Shown here: positions 12,571 through 24,394 of the stretch, piece by piece
Numbering within the stretch: position 1 is the first letter of the stretch
How the letters are laid out: each line of letters opens with the position of its first letter
DNA from: Auanema rhodensis
Taxonomy: Eukaryota > Nematoda > Chromadorea > Rhabditida > Rhabditidae
DNA length: 64,000 bases
Reading direction: 5' to 3'
Assembly (NCBI GenBank): GCA_964057225.1
Contig: OZ059899.1
Coordinates: 18,360,501-18,424,500 of the forward strand
Notes under the pieces: model-generated
What the model saw: only the letters and a program-made list of their open reading frames with translations
What the model was told of the DNA's origin: nothing
Databases searched by the model: none
Translations under genes and position numbers: made by a program

Positions 12571-15200
12571 AGCTGGATTAAAAGTTTTATGAGATTTTTC
12601 ATCATCTTACAACAAATTCAATTGAATCTAACATGAGTTATTTTTTCGTTTTGAAAAGCATTGAATATCATTGTTCCTTGTAATATTGGATTTGATTATT
12701 GCTTTGTTAGCTTTATGATTTTTGCTACTGTGTAGTTTCAGTTTGCTGCTCTAGCTGGTTTTCAATTTTTATGAGATATTTCATCATCTTACAACAAATT
12801 CAATTGAATCTAACATGAAATATTTTTTCGTTTTGAAAAGCATTGAATATCATTGTTCCTTGTAATATTGGATTTGATTATTGCTTTGTTAGCTTTATGA
12901 TTTTTGCTACTGTGTAGCTTCAGTTTGCTGCTCTAGCTGGTTTTCAATTTTTATGAGATATTTCATCATCTTACAACAAATTCAATTGAATCTAACATGA
13001 ATTTTTTTTTCGTTTTGAAAAGCATTGAATATCATTGTTCCTTGTAATATTGGATTTGAATATTGCTTCGTTAGTTTTATGATTTTTGCTACTATATGTC
13101 ATTTGTTTACTGCTCTAGCTGCTGTTCACTTTTTATGAGATTTTTCATCATCTTACAACAAATTCAATTGAATCTAACATGAAATATTTTTTCGTTTTGA
13201 AAAGCATTGAATATCATTGTTCCTTATAATATTGGATTTGAATATTGCTTCGTTAGTTTTATGATTTTTGCTACTACATGTCATGTGTTTACTGCTCTAG
13301 CTGGTTTTCAATTTTTATGAGATTTTTCATCATCTTACAACAAATTCAATTGAATCTAACATGAGTTATTTTTTCGTTTTGAAAAGCATTGAATATCATT
13401 GTTCCTTGTAATATTGGATTTGATTATTGCTTTGTTAGCTTTATGATTTTTGCTACTGTATAGCTTCAGTTTGCTGCTCTAGCTGGTTTTCAATTTTTAT
13501 GAGATTTTGCATCATCTTACAACAAATTCAATTAAATCTAACATGAAATATTTTTTCGTTTTGAAAAGCATTGAATATCATTGTTCCTTATAATATTGGA
13601 TTTGAATATTGCTTCGATAGTTTTATGATTTTTGCTACTACATGTCATGTGTTTACTGCTCTAGCTGGTTTTCAATTTTTATGAGATTTTTCATCATCTT
13701 ACAACAAATTCAATTGAATCTAACATGAGTTATTTTTTCGTTTTGAAAAGCATTGAATATCATTGTTCCTTGTAATATTGGATTTGATTATTGCTTTGTT
13801 AGCTTTATGATTTTTGCTACTGTGTAGCTTCAGTTTGCTGCTCTAGCTGGTTTTCAATTTTTATGAGATATTTCATCATCTTACAACAAATTCAATTGAA
13901 TCTAACATGAAATATTTTTTCGTTTTGAAAAGCATTGAATATCATTGTTCCTTGTAATATTGGATTTGAATATTGCTTTGTTAGCTTTAAGATGTTTGCT
14001 TATGCATAGCTTCAGTTTGCTGCTCTAGCTGGTTTTCAATTTTTATGAGATATTTCATCATCTTACAACAAATTCAATTGAATCTAACATGAAATATTTT
14101 TTCGTTTTGAAAAGCATTGAATATCATTGTTCCTTGTAATATTGGATTTGAATATTGCTTTGTTAGCTTTAAGATGTTTGCTTATGCATAGCTTCAGTTT
14201 GCTGCTCTAGCTGGTTTTCACTTTTTATGAGATTTTTCATCATCTTACAACAAATTCAATTGAATCTAGCATGAAATATTTTTTCGTTTTGAAAAGCATT
14301 GAATATCATTGTTCCTTGTAATATTGGATTTGAATATTGCTTTGTTAGCTTTATGATTTTTGCTACTGTATAGCTTCAGTTTGCTGCTCTAGCTGGTTTT
14401 CACTTTTTATGAGATTTTTCATCATCTTACAACAAATTCAATTGAATCTAACATGAAATATTTTTTCGTTTTGAAAAGCATTGAATATCATTGTACCTTG
14501 TAATATTGGATTTGATTATTGCTTTGTTAGCTTCATGATTTTTGCTACTGTATAGCTTCAGTTTGCTGCTCTAGCTGGTTTTCAATTTTTATGAGATTTT
14601 GCATCATCTTACAACAAATTCAATTAAATCTAACATGAAATATTTTTTCGTTTTGAAAAGCATTGAATATCATTGTTCCTTATAATATTGGATTTGAATA
14701 TTGCTTCGTTAGTTTTATGATGTTTGCTACTACATGTCATGTGTTTACTGCTCTAGCTGGATTAAAAGTTTTATGAGATTTTTCATCATCTTACAACAAA
14801 TTCAATTGAATCTAACATGAGTTATTTTTTCGTTTTGAAAAGCATTGAATATCATTGTTCCTTGTAATATTGGATTTGATTATTGCTTTGTTAGCTTTAT
14901 GATTTTTGCTACTGTGTAGTTTCAGTTTGCTGCTCTAGCTGGTTTTCAATTTTTATGAGATATTTCATCATCTTACAACAAATTCAATTGAATCTAACAT
15001 GAAATATTTTTTCGTTTTGAAAAGCATTGAATATCATTGTTCCTTGTAATATTGGATTTGATTATTGCTTTGTTAGCTTTATGATTTTTGCTACTGTGTA
15101 GCTTCAGTTTGCTGCTCTAGCTGGTTTTCAATTTTTATGAGATATTTCATCATCTTACAACAAATTCAATTGAATCTAACATGAATTTTTTTTTCGTTTT
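12571..15200 (+). repeat. 12-unit (2184 bp) higher-order repeat in array B
   Basis: A rare marker, AGCTGGATTAAAAG, occurs at 12571 and again at 14755, exactly 12 x 182 bp apart. The neighbouring GAGTTATTTTTTCG unit and the ATGAATTTTTTTTTCG unit (12997 and 15181) have the same spacing, so several consecutive monomers were duplicated together. The marker also appears at 15847 and 16211, at 6-unit and 2-unit offsets, which shows further reshuffling. Confidence 0.75.
12748..12929 (+). repeat. Representative 182-bp monomer of array B
   Basis: This is one complete unit, with the phase set arbitrarily at GCTCTAGCTGG. In order it holds: TTTTCAATTTTTATGAG; ATTTCATCATCTTACAAC; the 12-bp perfect palindrome ATTCAATTGAAT at 12798-12809; TCTAACATGAAATA; TTTTTTCGTTTTGAAAAGC; ATTGAATATCATTGTTCC; TTGTAATATTGGATTTG; ATTATTGCTTTGTTAGC; and a variable segment before the next unit. 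The palindrome is degenerate in other types (TTCATTTGAAT, TTCAATTAAAT). Confidence 0.9.
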
Positions 15201-15366
15201 GAAAAGCATTGAATATCATTGTTCCTTGTAATATTGGATTTGAATATTGCTTTGTTAGCTTTAAGATTTTTGCTACTACATGCCCTGTGTTTACTGCTCT
15301 AGCTAGTTTTCAATTTTTATGAGATTTTTCATCATCTTACAACAAATTCATTTGAATCTAACATGA

Positions 15367-18300
15367 ACTATTTTTTCGTTTCAAATAATAGTGAATATCA
15401 TTGTTTCTTGTAATATTGGATTTGAATATTGCTTTGTTTGCTTTAAGATTTTTGCTACTACATGCCCTGTGTTTACTGCTCTAGCTAGTTTTCAATTTTT
15501 ATGAGATTTTTCATCATCTTACAACAAATTCATTTGAATCTCATGTGAATTATTTTTTTTTTTAAAAAAGCATTGAATTTCATTGTTTCTTGTAATGATG
15601 GATTTGAATATTGCTTTGTTAGCTTTATGATTTTTGCTACTGTTTAGCTTCAGTTTGCTGCTCTAGCTGGTTTTCAATTTTTATGAGATTTTTCATCATC
15701 TTACAACAAATTCAATTGAATCTAACATGAATTATTTTTTCGTTTTGAAAAGCATTGAATATCATTGTTCCTTGTAATATTGGATTTGAATATTGCTTTG
15801 TTAGCTTTATGATGTTTGCTACTACATGTCATGTGTTTACTGCTCTAGCTGGATTAAAAGTTTTATGAGATTTTTCATCATCTTACAACAAATTCAATTG
15901 AATCTAACATGAAATATTTTTTCGTTTTGAAAAGCGTTGAATATCATTGTTCCTTGTAATATTGGATTTGATTATTGCTTTGTTAGCTTTATGATTTTTG
16001 CTACTGTGTAGTTTCAGTTTGCTGCTCTAGCTGGTTTTCAATTTTTATGAGATTTTGCATCATCTTACAACAAATTCAATTAAATCTAACATGAAATATT
16101 TTTTCGTTTTGAAAAGCATTGAATATCATTGTTCCTTATAATATTGGATTTGAATATTGCTTCGTTAGTTTTATGATGTTTGCTACTACATGTCATGTGT
16201 TTACTGCTCTAGCTGGATTAAAAGTTTTATGAGATTTTTCATCATCTTACAACAAATTCAATTGAATCTAACATGAAATATTTTTTCGTTTTGAAAAGCG
16301 TTGAATATCATTGTTCCTTGTAATATTGGATTTGAATATTGCTTTGTTAGCTTTAAGATGTTTGCTTATGCATAGCTTCAGTTTGCTGCTCTAGCTGGTT
16401 TTCAATTTTTATGAGATTTTTCATCATCTTACAACAAATTCAATTGAATCTAACATGAAATATTTTTTCGTTTTGAAAAGCATTGAATATCATTGTTCCT
16501 TGTAATGATGGATTTGAATATTGCTTCGTTAGTTTTATGATTTTTGCTACTGTGTCGCTTCAGTTTGCTGCTCTAGCTGGTTTTCAATTTTTATGAGATA
16601 TTTCATCATCTTACAACAAATTCAATTGAATCTAACATGAACTATTTTTTCGTTTCAAATAGTAGTGAATATCATTGTTTCTTGTAATATTGGATTTGAA
16701 TATTGCTTTGTTTGCTTTAAGATTTTTGCTACTACATGCCCTGTGTTTACTGCTCTAGCTAGTTTTCAATTTTTATGAGATTTTTCATCATCTTACAACA
16801 AATTCATTTGAATCTCATGTGAATTATTTTTTTTTTTAAAAAAGCATTGAATTTCATTGTTTCTTGTAATGATGGATTTGAATATTGCTTCGTTAGTTTT
16901 ATGATTTTTGCTACTGTATAGCTTCAGTTTGCTGCTCTAGCTGGTTTTCAATTTTTATGAGATTTTTCATCATCTTACAACAAATTCAATTGAATCTAAC
17001 ATGAAATATTTTTTCGTTTTGAAAAGCATTGAATATCTTTGTTCCTTGTAATATTGGATTTGAATATTGCTTTGTTAGCTTTAAGATTTTTGCTACTACA
17101 TGCCCTGTGTTTACTGCTCTAGCTAGTTTTCAATTTTTATGAGATTTTTCATCATCTTACAACAAATTCATTTGAATCTCATGTGAATTATTTTTTTTTT
17201 TAAAAAAGCATTGAATTTCATTGTTTCTTGTAATGATGGATTTGAATATTGCTTCGTTAGTTTTATGATTTTTGCTACTGTGTAGCTTCAGTTTGCTGCT
17301 CTAGCTGGTTTTCAATTTTTATGAGATATTTCATCATCTTACAACAAATTCAATTGAATCTAACATGAACTATTTTTTCGTTTCAAATAGTAGTGAATAT
17401 CATTGTTTCTTGTAATATTGGATTTGAATATTGCTTTGTTTGCTTTAAGATTTTTGCTACTACATGCCCTGTGTTTACTGCTCTAGCTAGTTTTCAATTT
17501 TTATGAGATTTTTCATCATCTTACAACAAATTCATTTGAATCTCATGTGAATTATTTTTTTTTTTAAAAAAGCATTGAATTTCATTGTTTCTTGTAATGA
17601 TGGATTTGAATATTGCTTCGTTAGTTTTATGATTTTTGCTACTGTATAGCTTCAGTTTGCTGCTCTAGCTGGTTTTCAATTTTTATGAGATTTTTCATCA
17701 TCTTACAACAAATTCAATTGAATCTAACATGAAATATTTTTCCTTTTTGAAAAGCATTGAATATCATTGTTCCTTGTAATATTGGATTTGAATATTGCTT
17801 TGTTAGCTTTAAGATGTTTGCTTATGCATAGCTTCAGTTTGCTGCTCTAGCTGGTTTTCAATTTTTATGAGATTTTTCATCATCTTACAACAAATTCAAT
17901 TGAATCTAACATGAAATATTTTTTCGTTTTGAAAAGCATTGAATATCATTGTTCCTTATAATATTGGATTTGAATATTGCTTCGTTAGTTTTATGATTTT
18001 TGCTACTGTATAGCTTCAGTTTGCTGCTCTAGCTGGTTTTCAATTTTTATGAGATTTTTCATCATCTTACAACAAATTCATTTGAATCTAACATGAAATA
18101 TTTTTTCGTTTTGAAAAGCATTGAATATCATTGTTCCTTGTAATATTGGATTTGAATATTGCTTTGTTAGCTTTAAGATTTTTGCTACTACATGCCCTGT
18201 GTTTACTGCTCTAGCTAGTTTTCAATTTTTATGAGATTTTTCATCATCTTACAACAAATTCATTTGAATCTAACATGAACTATTTTTTCGTTTCAAATAA

Positions 18301-20000
18301 TAGTGAATATCATTGTTTCTTGTAATATTGGATTTGAATATTGCTTTGTTTGCTTTAAGATTTTTGCTACTACATGCCCTGTGTTTACTGCTCTAGCTAG
18401 TTTTCAATTTTTATGAGATTTTTCATCATCTTACAACAAATTCATTTGAATCTCATGTGAATTATTTTTTTTTTTAAAAAAGCATTGAATTTCATTGTTT
18501 CTTGTAATGATGGATTTGAATATTGCTTTGTTAGCTTTATGATTTTTGCTACTGTTTAGCTTCAGTTTGCTGCTCTAGCTGGTTTTCAATTTTTATGAGA
18601 TTTTTCATCATCTTACAACAAATTCAATTGAATCTAACATGAATTATTTTTTCGTTTTGAAAAGCATTGAATATCATTGTTCCTTGTAATATTGGATTTG
18701 AATATTGCTTTGTTAGCTTTAAGATGTTTGCTTATGCATAGCTTCAGTTTGCTGCTCTAGCTGGTTTTCACTTTTTATGAGATTTTTCATCATCTTACAA
18801 CAAATTCAATTGAATCTCATGTGAATTATTTTTTTTTTTAAAAAAGCATTGAATTTCATTGTTTCTTGTAATGATGGATTTGAATATTGCTTTGTTAGCT
18901 TTATGATTTTTGCTACTGTATAGCTTCAGTTTGCTGCTCTAGCTGGTTTTCAATTTTTATGAGATTTTTCATCATCTTACAACAAATTCAATTGAATCTA
19001 ACATGAAATATTTTTTCGTTTTGAAAAGCATTGAATATCATTGTTCCTTGTAATATTGGATTTGAATATTGCTTTGTTAGCTTTATGATTTTTGCTACTG
19101 TATAGCTTCAGTTTGCTGCTCTAGCTGGTTTTCAATTTTTATGAGATTTTTCATCATCTTACAACAAATTCAATTGAATCTAACATGAAATATTTTTTCG
19201 TTTTGAAAAGCATTGAATATCATTGTTCCTTGTAATATTGGATTTGAATATTGCTTTGTTAGCTTTAAGATGTTTGCTTATGCATAGCTTCAGTTTGCTG
19301 CTCTAGCTGGTTTTCAATTTTTATGAGATTTTTCATCATCTTACAACAAATTCAATTGAATCTAACATGAAATATTTTTTCGTTTTGAAAAGCATTGAAT
19401 ATCTTTGTTCCTTGTAATATTGGATTTGAATATTGCTTTGTTAGCTTTAAGATTTTTGCTACTACATGCCCTGTGTTTACTGCTCTAGCTAGTTTTCAAT
19501 TTTTATGAGATTTTTCATCATCTTACAACAAATTCATTTGAATCTAACATGAAATATTTTTTCGTTTTGAAAAGCATTGAATATCATTGTTCCTTGTAAT
19601 GATGGATTTGAATATTGCTTCGTTAGTTTTATGATTTTTGCTACTGTGTAGCTTCAGTTTGCTGCTCTAGCTGGTTTTCAATTTTTATGAGATATTTCAT
19701 CATCTTACAACAAATTCAATTGAATCTAACATGAACTATTTTTTCGTTTCAAATAGTAGTGAATATCATTGTTTCTTGTAATATTGGATTTGAATATTGC
19801 TTTGTTTGCTTTAAGATTTTTGCTACTACATGCCCTGTGTTTACTGCTCTAGCTAGTTTTCAATTTTTATGAGATTTTTCATCATCTTACAACAAATTCA
19901 TTTGAATCTCATGTGAATTATTTTTTTTTTTAAAAAAGCATTGAATTTCATTGTTTCTTGTAATGATGGATTTGAATATTGCTTCGTTAGTTTTATGATT
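15367..20000 (+). repeat. Further higher-order offsets (4, 13 and 16 units) in array B
   Basis: The monomer type with ACTATTTTTTCGTTTCAAAT occurs at 15367, 16641, 17369, 18279 and 19735. The AATAATAGTG form pairs 15367 with 18279 (2912 bp, 16 units). The AGTAGTG form links 16641, 17369 and 19735 (728 bp or 4 units, then 2366 bp or 13 units). Each is followed one or two units later by the type with a long T-run and GATGGATTTG, so ordered blocks, not single monomers, were copied. Confidence 0.7.
15729..15757 (+). repeat. Box shared with the 351-bp satellite (182-bp family example)
   Basis: This is the counterpart of 11327-11354. The best matching 182-bp units are those with GAATTATTTTTTCG, which include the older-looking units near 22431, 22980 and 23160. 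Many core units read GAAATATTTTTTCG or GAGTTATTTTTTCG instead, but TTTTTTCGTT and CATTG are nearly constant. Confidence 0.6.
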
Positions 20001-20756
20001 TTTGCTACTGTATAGCTTCAGTTTGCTGCTCTAGCTGGTTTTCAATTTTTATGAGATTTTTCATCATCTTACAACAAATTCAATTGAATCTAACATGAAA
20101 TATTTTTCCTTTTTGAAGAGCATTGAATATCATTGTTCCTTGTAATATTGGATTTGAATATTGCTTTGTTAGCTTTAAGATGTTTGCTTATGCATAGCTT
20201 CAGTTTGCTGCTCTAGCTGGTTTTCACTTTTTATGAGATTTTTCATCATCTTACAACAAATTCAATTGAATCTAACATGAAATATTTTTTCGTTTTGAAA
20301 AGCATTGAATATCATTGTTTCTTGTAATATTGGATTTGAATATTGCTTTGTTAGCTTTAAGATGTTTGCTTATGCATAGCTTCAGTTTGCTGCTCTAGCT
20401 GGTTTTCAATTTTTATGAGATTTTTCATCATCTTACAACAAATTCAATTGAATCTAACATGAAATATTTTTTCGTTTTGAAAAGCATTGAATATCATTAT
20501 TTCTTGTAATAATTGATTTGATTATTGCTTTGTTAGCTTTATGATTTTTGCTACTGTATAGCTTCAGTTTGCTGCTCTAGCTGGTTTTCAATTTTTATTA
20601 GATTTTTCACCATCTTGCAACAAATTCATTTGAATCTAATATGAACTATTTTTTCGTTTCAAATAGTAGTGAATATAATTGTTTCTTGTAATATTGGATT
20701 TGAATATTGCTTTGTTTGCTTTAAGATTTTTGCTACTACATGCCCTGTGTTTACTG

Positions 20757-23240
20757 CTCTAGCTAGTTTTCCATTTTTATGAGAATAATCGTCCTGTGAC
20801 AACAAATTCATTTGAATCTAATATGAATTTTTTTTTGAAAAGCATTGAATTTCATTGTTTCTTGTAATGATGGATTTGAATATTGCTTCGTTAGCTTTAT
20901 GATTTTTGCTTCTGCATAGCTTCAGTTTGCTGCTTTAGCTGGTTTTCACTTTTTATTAGATTTTTCATAATCTTACAACAAATTCAATTGAATCTAAGAT
21001 GAATTATTTTTTCGTTTTGAAAAGCATTGAATATCATTGTTTCTTGTAATAATTGATTTGAATATTGCTTTGTTACCTTTAACATTTTTGCTTCTGCATA
21101 GCTTCAGTTTGCTGCTTTAGCTGGTTTTCACTTTTTATTAGATTTTTCATAATCTTACAACAAATTCAATTGAATCTAAGATGAAATATTTTTTCGTTTT
21201 GAAAAGCATTGAATATCATTGTTTCTTGTAATAATTGATTTGAATATTGCTTTGTTAGCTTTATGATTTTTGCTACTGTATAGCTTCAGTTTGCTGCTCT
21301 AGCTGGTTTTCAATTTTTATTAGATTTTTCACCATCTTGCAACAAATTCATTTGAATCTAATATGATCTATTTTTTCGTTTCAAATAGTAGTGAATATAA
21401 TTGTTTCTTGTAATATTGGATTTGAATATTGCTTTGTTTGCTTTAAGATTTTTGCTACTACATGCCCTGTGTTTACTGCTCTAGCTAGTTTTCCATTTTT
21501 ATGAGAATAATCGTCCTGTGACAACAAATTCATTTGAATCTAATATGAATTTTTTTTTTTTAAAAAGCATTGAATTTCATTGTTTCTTGTAATGATGGAT
21601 TTGAATATTGCTTTGTTACCTTTAACATTTTTGCTTCTGCATAGCTTCAGTTTGCTGCTTTAGCTGGTTTTCACTTTTTATTAGATTTTTCATAATCTCA
21701 CAACAAATTCAATTGAATCTAATATGAACTATTTTTTCGTTTAGTAGTGAGTATCATTGTTTCTTGTAATATTGGATTTGATTATTGCTTCGTTTGTTTT
21801 AAGATTTTGCTACTGCATAGCTTCAGTTTGCTGCTCTAGCTGGTTTTCTATTATTATGAGATTTTTCATAATCTTGCAACAAATTCATTTGAATCTAATA
21901 TGAACTATTTTTTCGTTTCAAATAGTAGTGAATATCATTGTTTCTTGTAATATTGGATTTGAATATTACTTTGATAGTTATAAGATTTTTGCTACTACAT
22001 GCCCTGTGTTTACTGCTCTAGCTAGTTTTCCATTTTTATGAGAATAATAGTCCTGTGACAACAAATTCATTTGAATCTAATATGAATTATTTTTTCTTTT
22101 TAAGAAGCATTGAATATCATTGTTTCTTGTAATGATGGATTTGAATATTTCTTCGTTAGCTTTATGATTTTTGCTACTACATGCCCTGTGTTTACTGCTC
22201 TAGCTGGTTTTCCATTTTTATTAGATTTTTCATCATCTTGCTACAAATTCATTTGAATCTAATATGAACTATTTTTTCGTTTAGTAGTGAGTATCATTGT
22301 TTCTTGTAATATTGGATTTGATTATTGCTTCGTTTGTTTTAAGATTTTCCTTCTGCATAGCTTCAGTGCTCTAGCTGGTTTTCCATTTTTATGAGATTTT
22401 TCATCATCTTACAACAAATTCATTTAAATCTAACATGAATTATTTTTTCGTTTGAAAAAGCATTGAATTTCATTGTTTCTTGTAATATTGGATTTGATTA
22501 TTGCTTTGTTAGCTTTAAAATTTTTGCTACTACATGTCCTGTGTTTACTGCTCTAGCTGGTTTTCACTTTTTATGAGATTTTTCATCATCTTACAAGAAA
22601 TTCATTTAAATCTAACATGAATTGTTTTTTCGTTTTAAAAAGCATTGAATTTCATTGTTTCTGGTAATATTGGATTTGATTATTGCTTTGTTAGCTTTAA
22701 AATTTTTGCTACTACATGTCCTGTGTTTACTGCTCTAGCTGGTTTTCACTTTTTATGAGATTTTTCATCATTATACAACAAATACATTTAAATCTAACAT
22801 GAATTGTTTTTTTCGTTTTAAAAAGCATTGAATTTCATTGTTTCTGGTAATATTGGATTTGATTATTGCTTCGTTTGTTTTAAGATTTTGCTTCTGCATA
22901 GCTTCAGTGCTCTAGCTGGTTTTCCATTTTTATGAGATTTTTCATCATCTTACAAGAAATTCAATTGAATCTAACATGAATTATTTTTTCGTTTTAAAAA
23001 GCATTGAATTTCATTGCTTCTTGTAATATTGGATTTGATTATTGCTTTGTTAGCTTTAAGATTTTTGCTACTACATGTGCTGTGTTTACTGCTCTAGCTG
23101 GTTTTCACTTTTTATGAGATTTTTCATCATCTTACAACAAATTCATTTAAATATAACATGAATTATTTTTTCGTTTGAAAAAGCATTGAATTTCATTGTT
23201 TCTTGTAATATTGGATTTGATTATTGCTTCGTATTGCTTT
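20757..23240 (+). repeat. Decayed right flank of array B with variable unit length
   Basis: After 50 perfectly spaced units, spacing becomes irregular. Marker intervals from 20756 onward are 176, 182, 182, 182, 179, 176, 182, 182, 171, 182, 182, 177 and 182 bp. Sequence changes also accumulate, including GAGAATAATCGTCCTGTGAC near 20791, 21503 and 22038, loss of six bases in the GCTTCAGTGCTCTAGC form near 22361 and 22901, and TTCATTTAAATCTAAC. This is the side facing the inversion centre. Confidence 0.85.
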
Positions 23241-23262
23241 GTTTATTTCTCTTATTTTTATT
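23232..23262. other. Inversion centre between forward and inverted 182-bp units
   Basis: The last forward unit ends in GATTATTGCTTCG. It is followed by TATTGCTTTGTTT, which looks like a second partial copy of the same monomer segment. Then come about 18 bases (ATTTCTCTTATTTTTATT) that I cannot place in either monomer. From about 23262 the sequence ACTATTTGAAACG reads as the reverse complement of the 182-bp repeat. There is therefore no perfect palindrome at the centre. The two arms are separated by a short AT-rich spacer. Confidence 0.8.
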
Positions 23263-24032
23263 ACTATTTGAAACGAAAAAATAGTTCATATTAGATTCAA
23301 ATGAATTTGTTGCAAGATGATGAAAAATCTCATAAAAATGGAAAACCAGCTAGAGCACTGAAGCTATGCAGAAGCAAAATCTTAAAACAAACGAAGCAAT
23401 AATCAAATCCAATATTACAAGAAACAATGAAATTCAATGCTTTTTAAAACGAAAAAATAATTCATATTAGATTCAATTGAATTTCTTGTAAGATGATGAA
23501 AAATCTCATAAAAATGGAAAACCAGCTAGAGCACTGAAGCTATGCAAAAGCAAAATCTTAAAACAAACGAAGTAATAATCAAATCCAATATTACAAGAAA
23601 CAATGAAATTCAATGCTTTTTAAAACGAAAAAATAATTCATGTTAGATTTAAATGAATTTGTTGTAAGATGATGAAAATTCTCATAAAAATTGAAAACCA
23701 GCTAGAGCAGTAAACACAGGACATGTAGTAGCAAAAATTTTAAAGCTAACAAAGCAATAATCAAATCCAATATTACAAGAAACAATGAAATTCAATGCTT
23801 TTTCAAACGAAAAAATAATTCATGTTAGATTTAAATGAATTTGTTGTAAGATGATGAAAAATCTCATAAAAAGTGAAAACCAGCTAGAGCAGTAAACACA
23901 GCACATGTAGTAGCAAAAATCTAAAAGCTAACAAAGCAATAATCAAATCCAATATTACAAGAAACATAGAAATTCAATGCTTTTTAAAACGAAAAAATAA
24001 TTCATATTAGATTCAATTGAATTTGTTGTCAC
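23260..24032 (-). repeat. Array B': about 4 inverted copies of the 182-bp satellite
   Basis: The reverse complement marker CCAGCTAGAGCA occurs at 23346, 23522, 23698 and 23880, giving intervals of 176, 176 and 182 bp. The shortened GCACTGAAGC form and the AGATTTAAATGAATTTG form match types seen only in the forward array between about 22260 and 23240. The inverted arm is thus most like the decayed right end of B and not its homogeneous core. Confidence 0.92.
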
Positions 24033-24050
24033 ATGACGATAAGTATAAGT
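24020..24050. other. Junction between inverted 182-bp units and the 351-bp array C
   Basis: The inverted 182-bp repeat continues through GAATTTGTTGTCACATGAC, matching the reverse complement of the GTCCTGTGACAACAAATTC variant of B. From about 24033-24043 the sequence becomes ATAAGTGTGAACTTATATC of the 351-bp monomer. The cut point in each monomer differs from that at the left junction near 11434, so the two junctions are not mirror copies of one event. Confidence 0.8.
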
Positions 24051-24394
24051 GTGAACTTATATCAGTTGATATCTCGGTTCCTTTTTAAGCTAGCGCATAT
24101 CTGATAACATAGATCGACGCAGCTTAAAAATCCGCATCAAAAGCACTATATTACATTGAAAAACGCTCAATACAAAAATTAGTTATGATCGTTTGAAAAA
24201 TGATGCATTAGTGTATGTTGAGTTTCCATGTACACTCAACATTGCTTCCAAAAACATTTTGACAAAAATTTTCCCGAAAAATTTCAGAATAATTGCACAA
24301 AAAGTAGATGGTTTTAAATTCTTTTTTTGAGGCAAAGACGATGAACAATGTTATTCAACGAAAAAATTAATTCTTCAGGGTGAAAATCGAGGAT
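24043..24394 (+). repeat. Diverged edge monomer of array C
   Basis: The first unit after the junction differs from its neighbours at many sites: GGTTCCTTTTTAAGC, GCGCATATCTG, CATCAAAAGCACTATATTAC, AATAATTGCACAAAAAG, and GGTTTTAAATTC followed by a T-run and GAGGCAAAG. It is one base shorter (the GTTTG marker is at 24191 and next at 24541, 350 bp apart). The CATCAAAAGCACTATATTAC change is shared with the second unit (near 24485). Enrichment of private changes at an array edge is common in satellites. Confidence 0.8.

Larger units (their letters stand above)
11435..23240 (+). repeat. Array B: 182-bp satellite, about 65 units, forward orientation
   Basis: This is a tandem array with a 182-bp monomer, unrelated overall to the 351-bp family. 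The marker GCTCTAGCTGG recurs at 11656, 11838, 12020, 12202, 12384, 12566, 12748 and so on. Several monomer types alternate: one with TACATGTCATGTGTTTAC, one with GTATAGCTTCAGTTTGC, one with TACATGCCCTGTGTTTAC plus CTAGCTAGTTTTC, one with TCAAATAGTAGTG, and one with a run of about 12 T followed by AAAAAAGC. Poly-T and poly-A tracts and ATTCAATTGAAT palindromes recur. The period is not a multiple of three and no open frame of useful length is seen. Confidence 0.97.

Noticed and set aside
23232-23262. Transposon insertion at the inversion centre
   Set aside because: The unplaced spacer is only about 18 bases, with no terminal repeats, target duplication or coding capacity.
11435-24032. CRISPR array
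   Set aside because: There are no short repeats separated by unique spacers. The whole 182-bp unit is repeated, and the context is a eukaryotic satellite.
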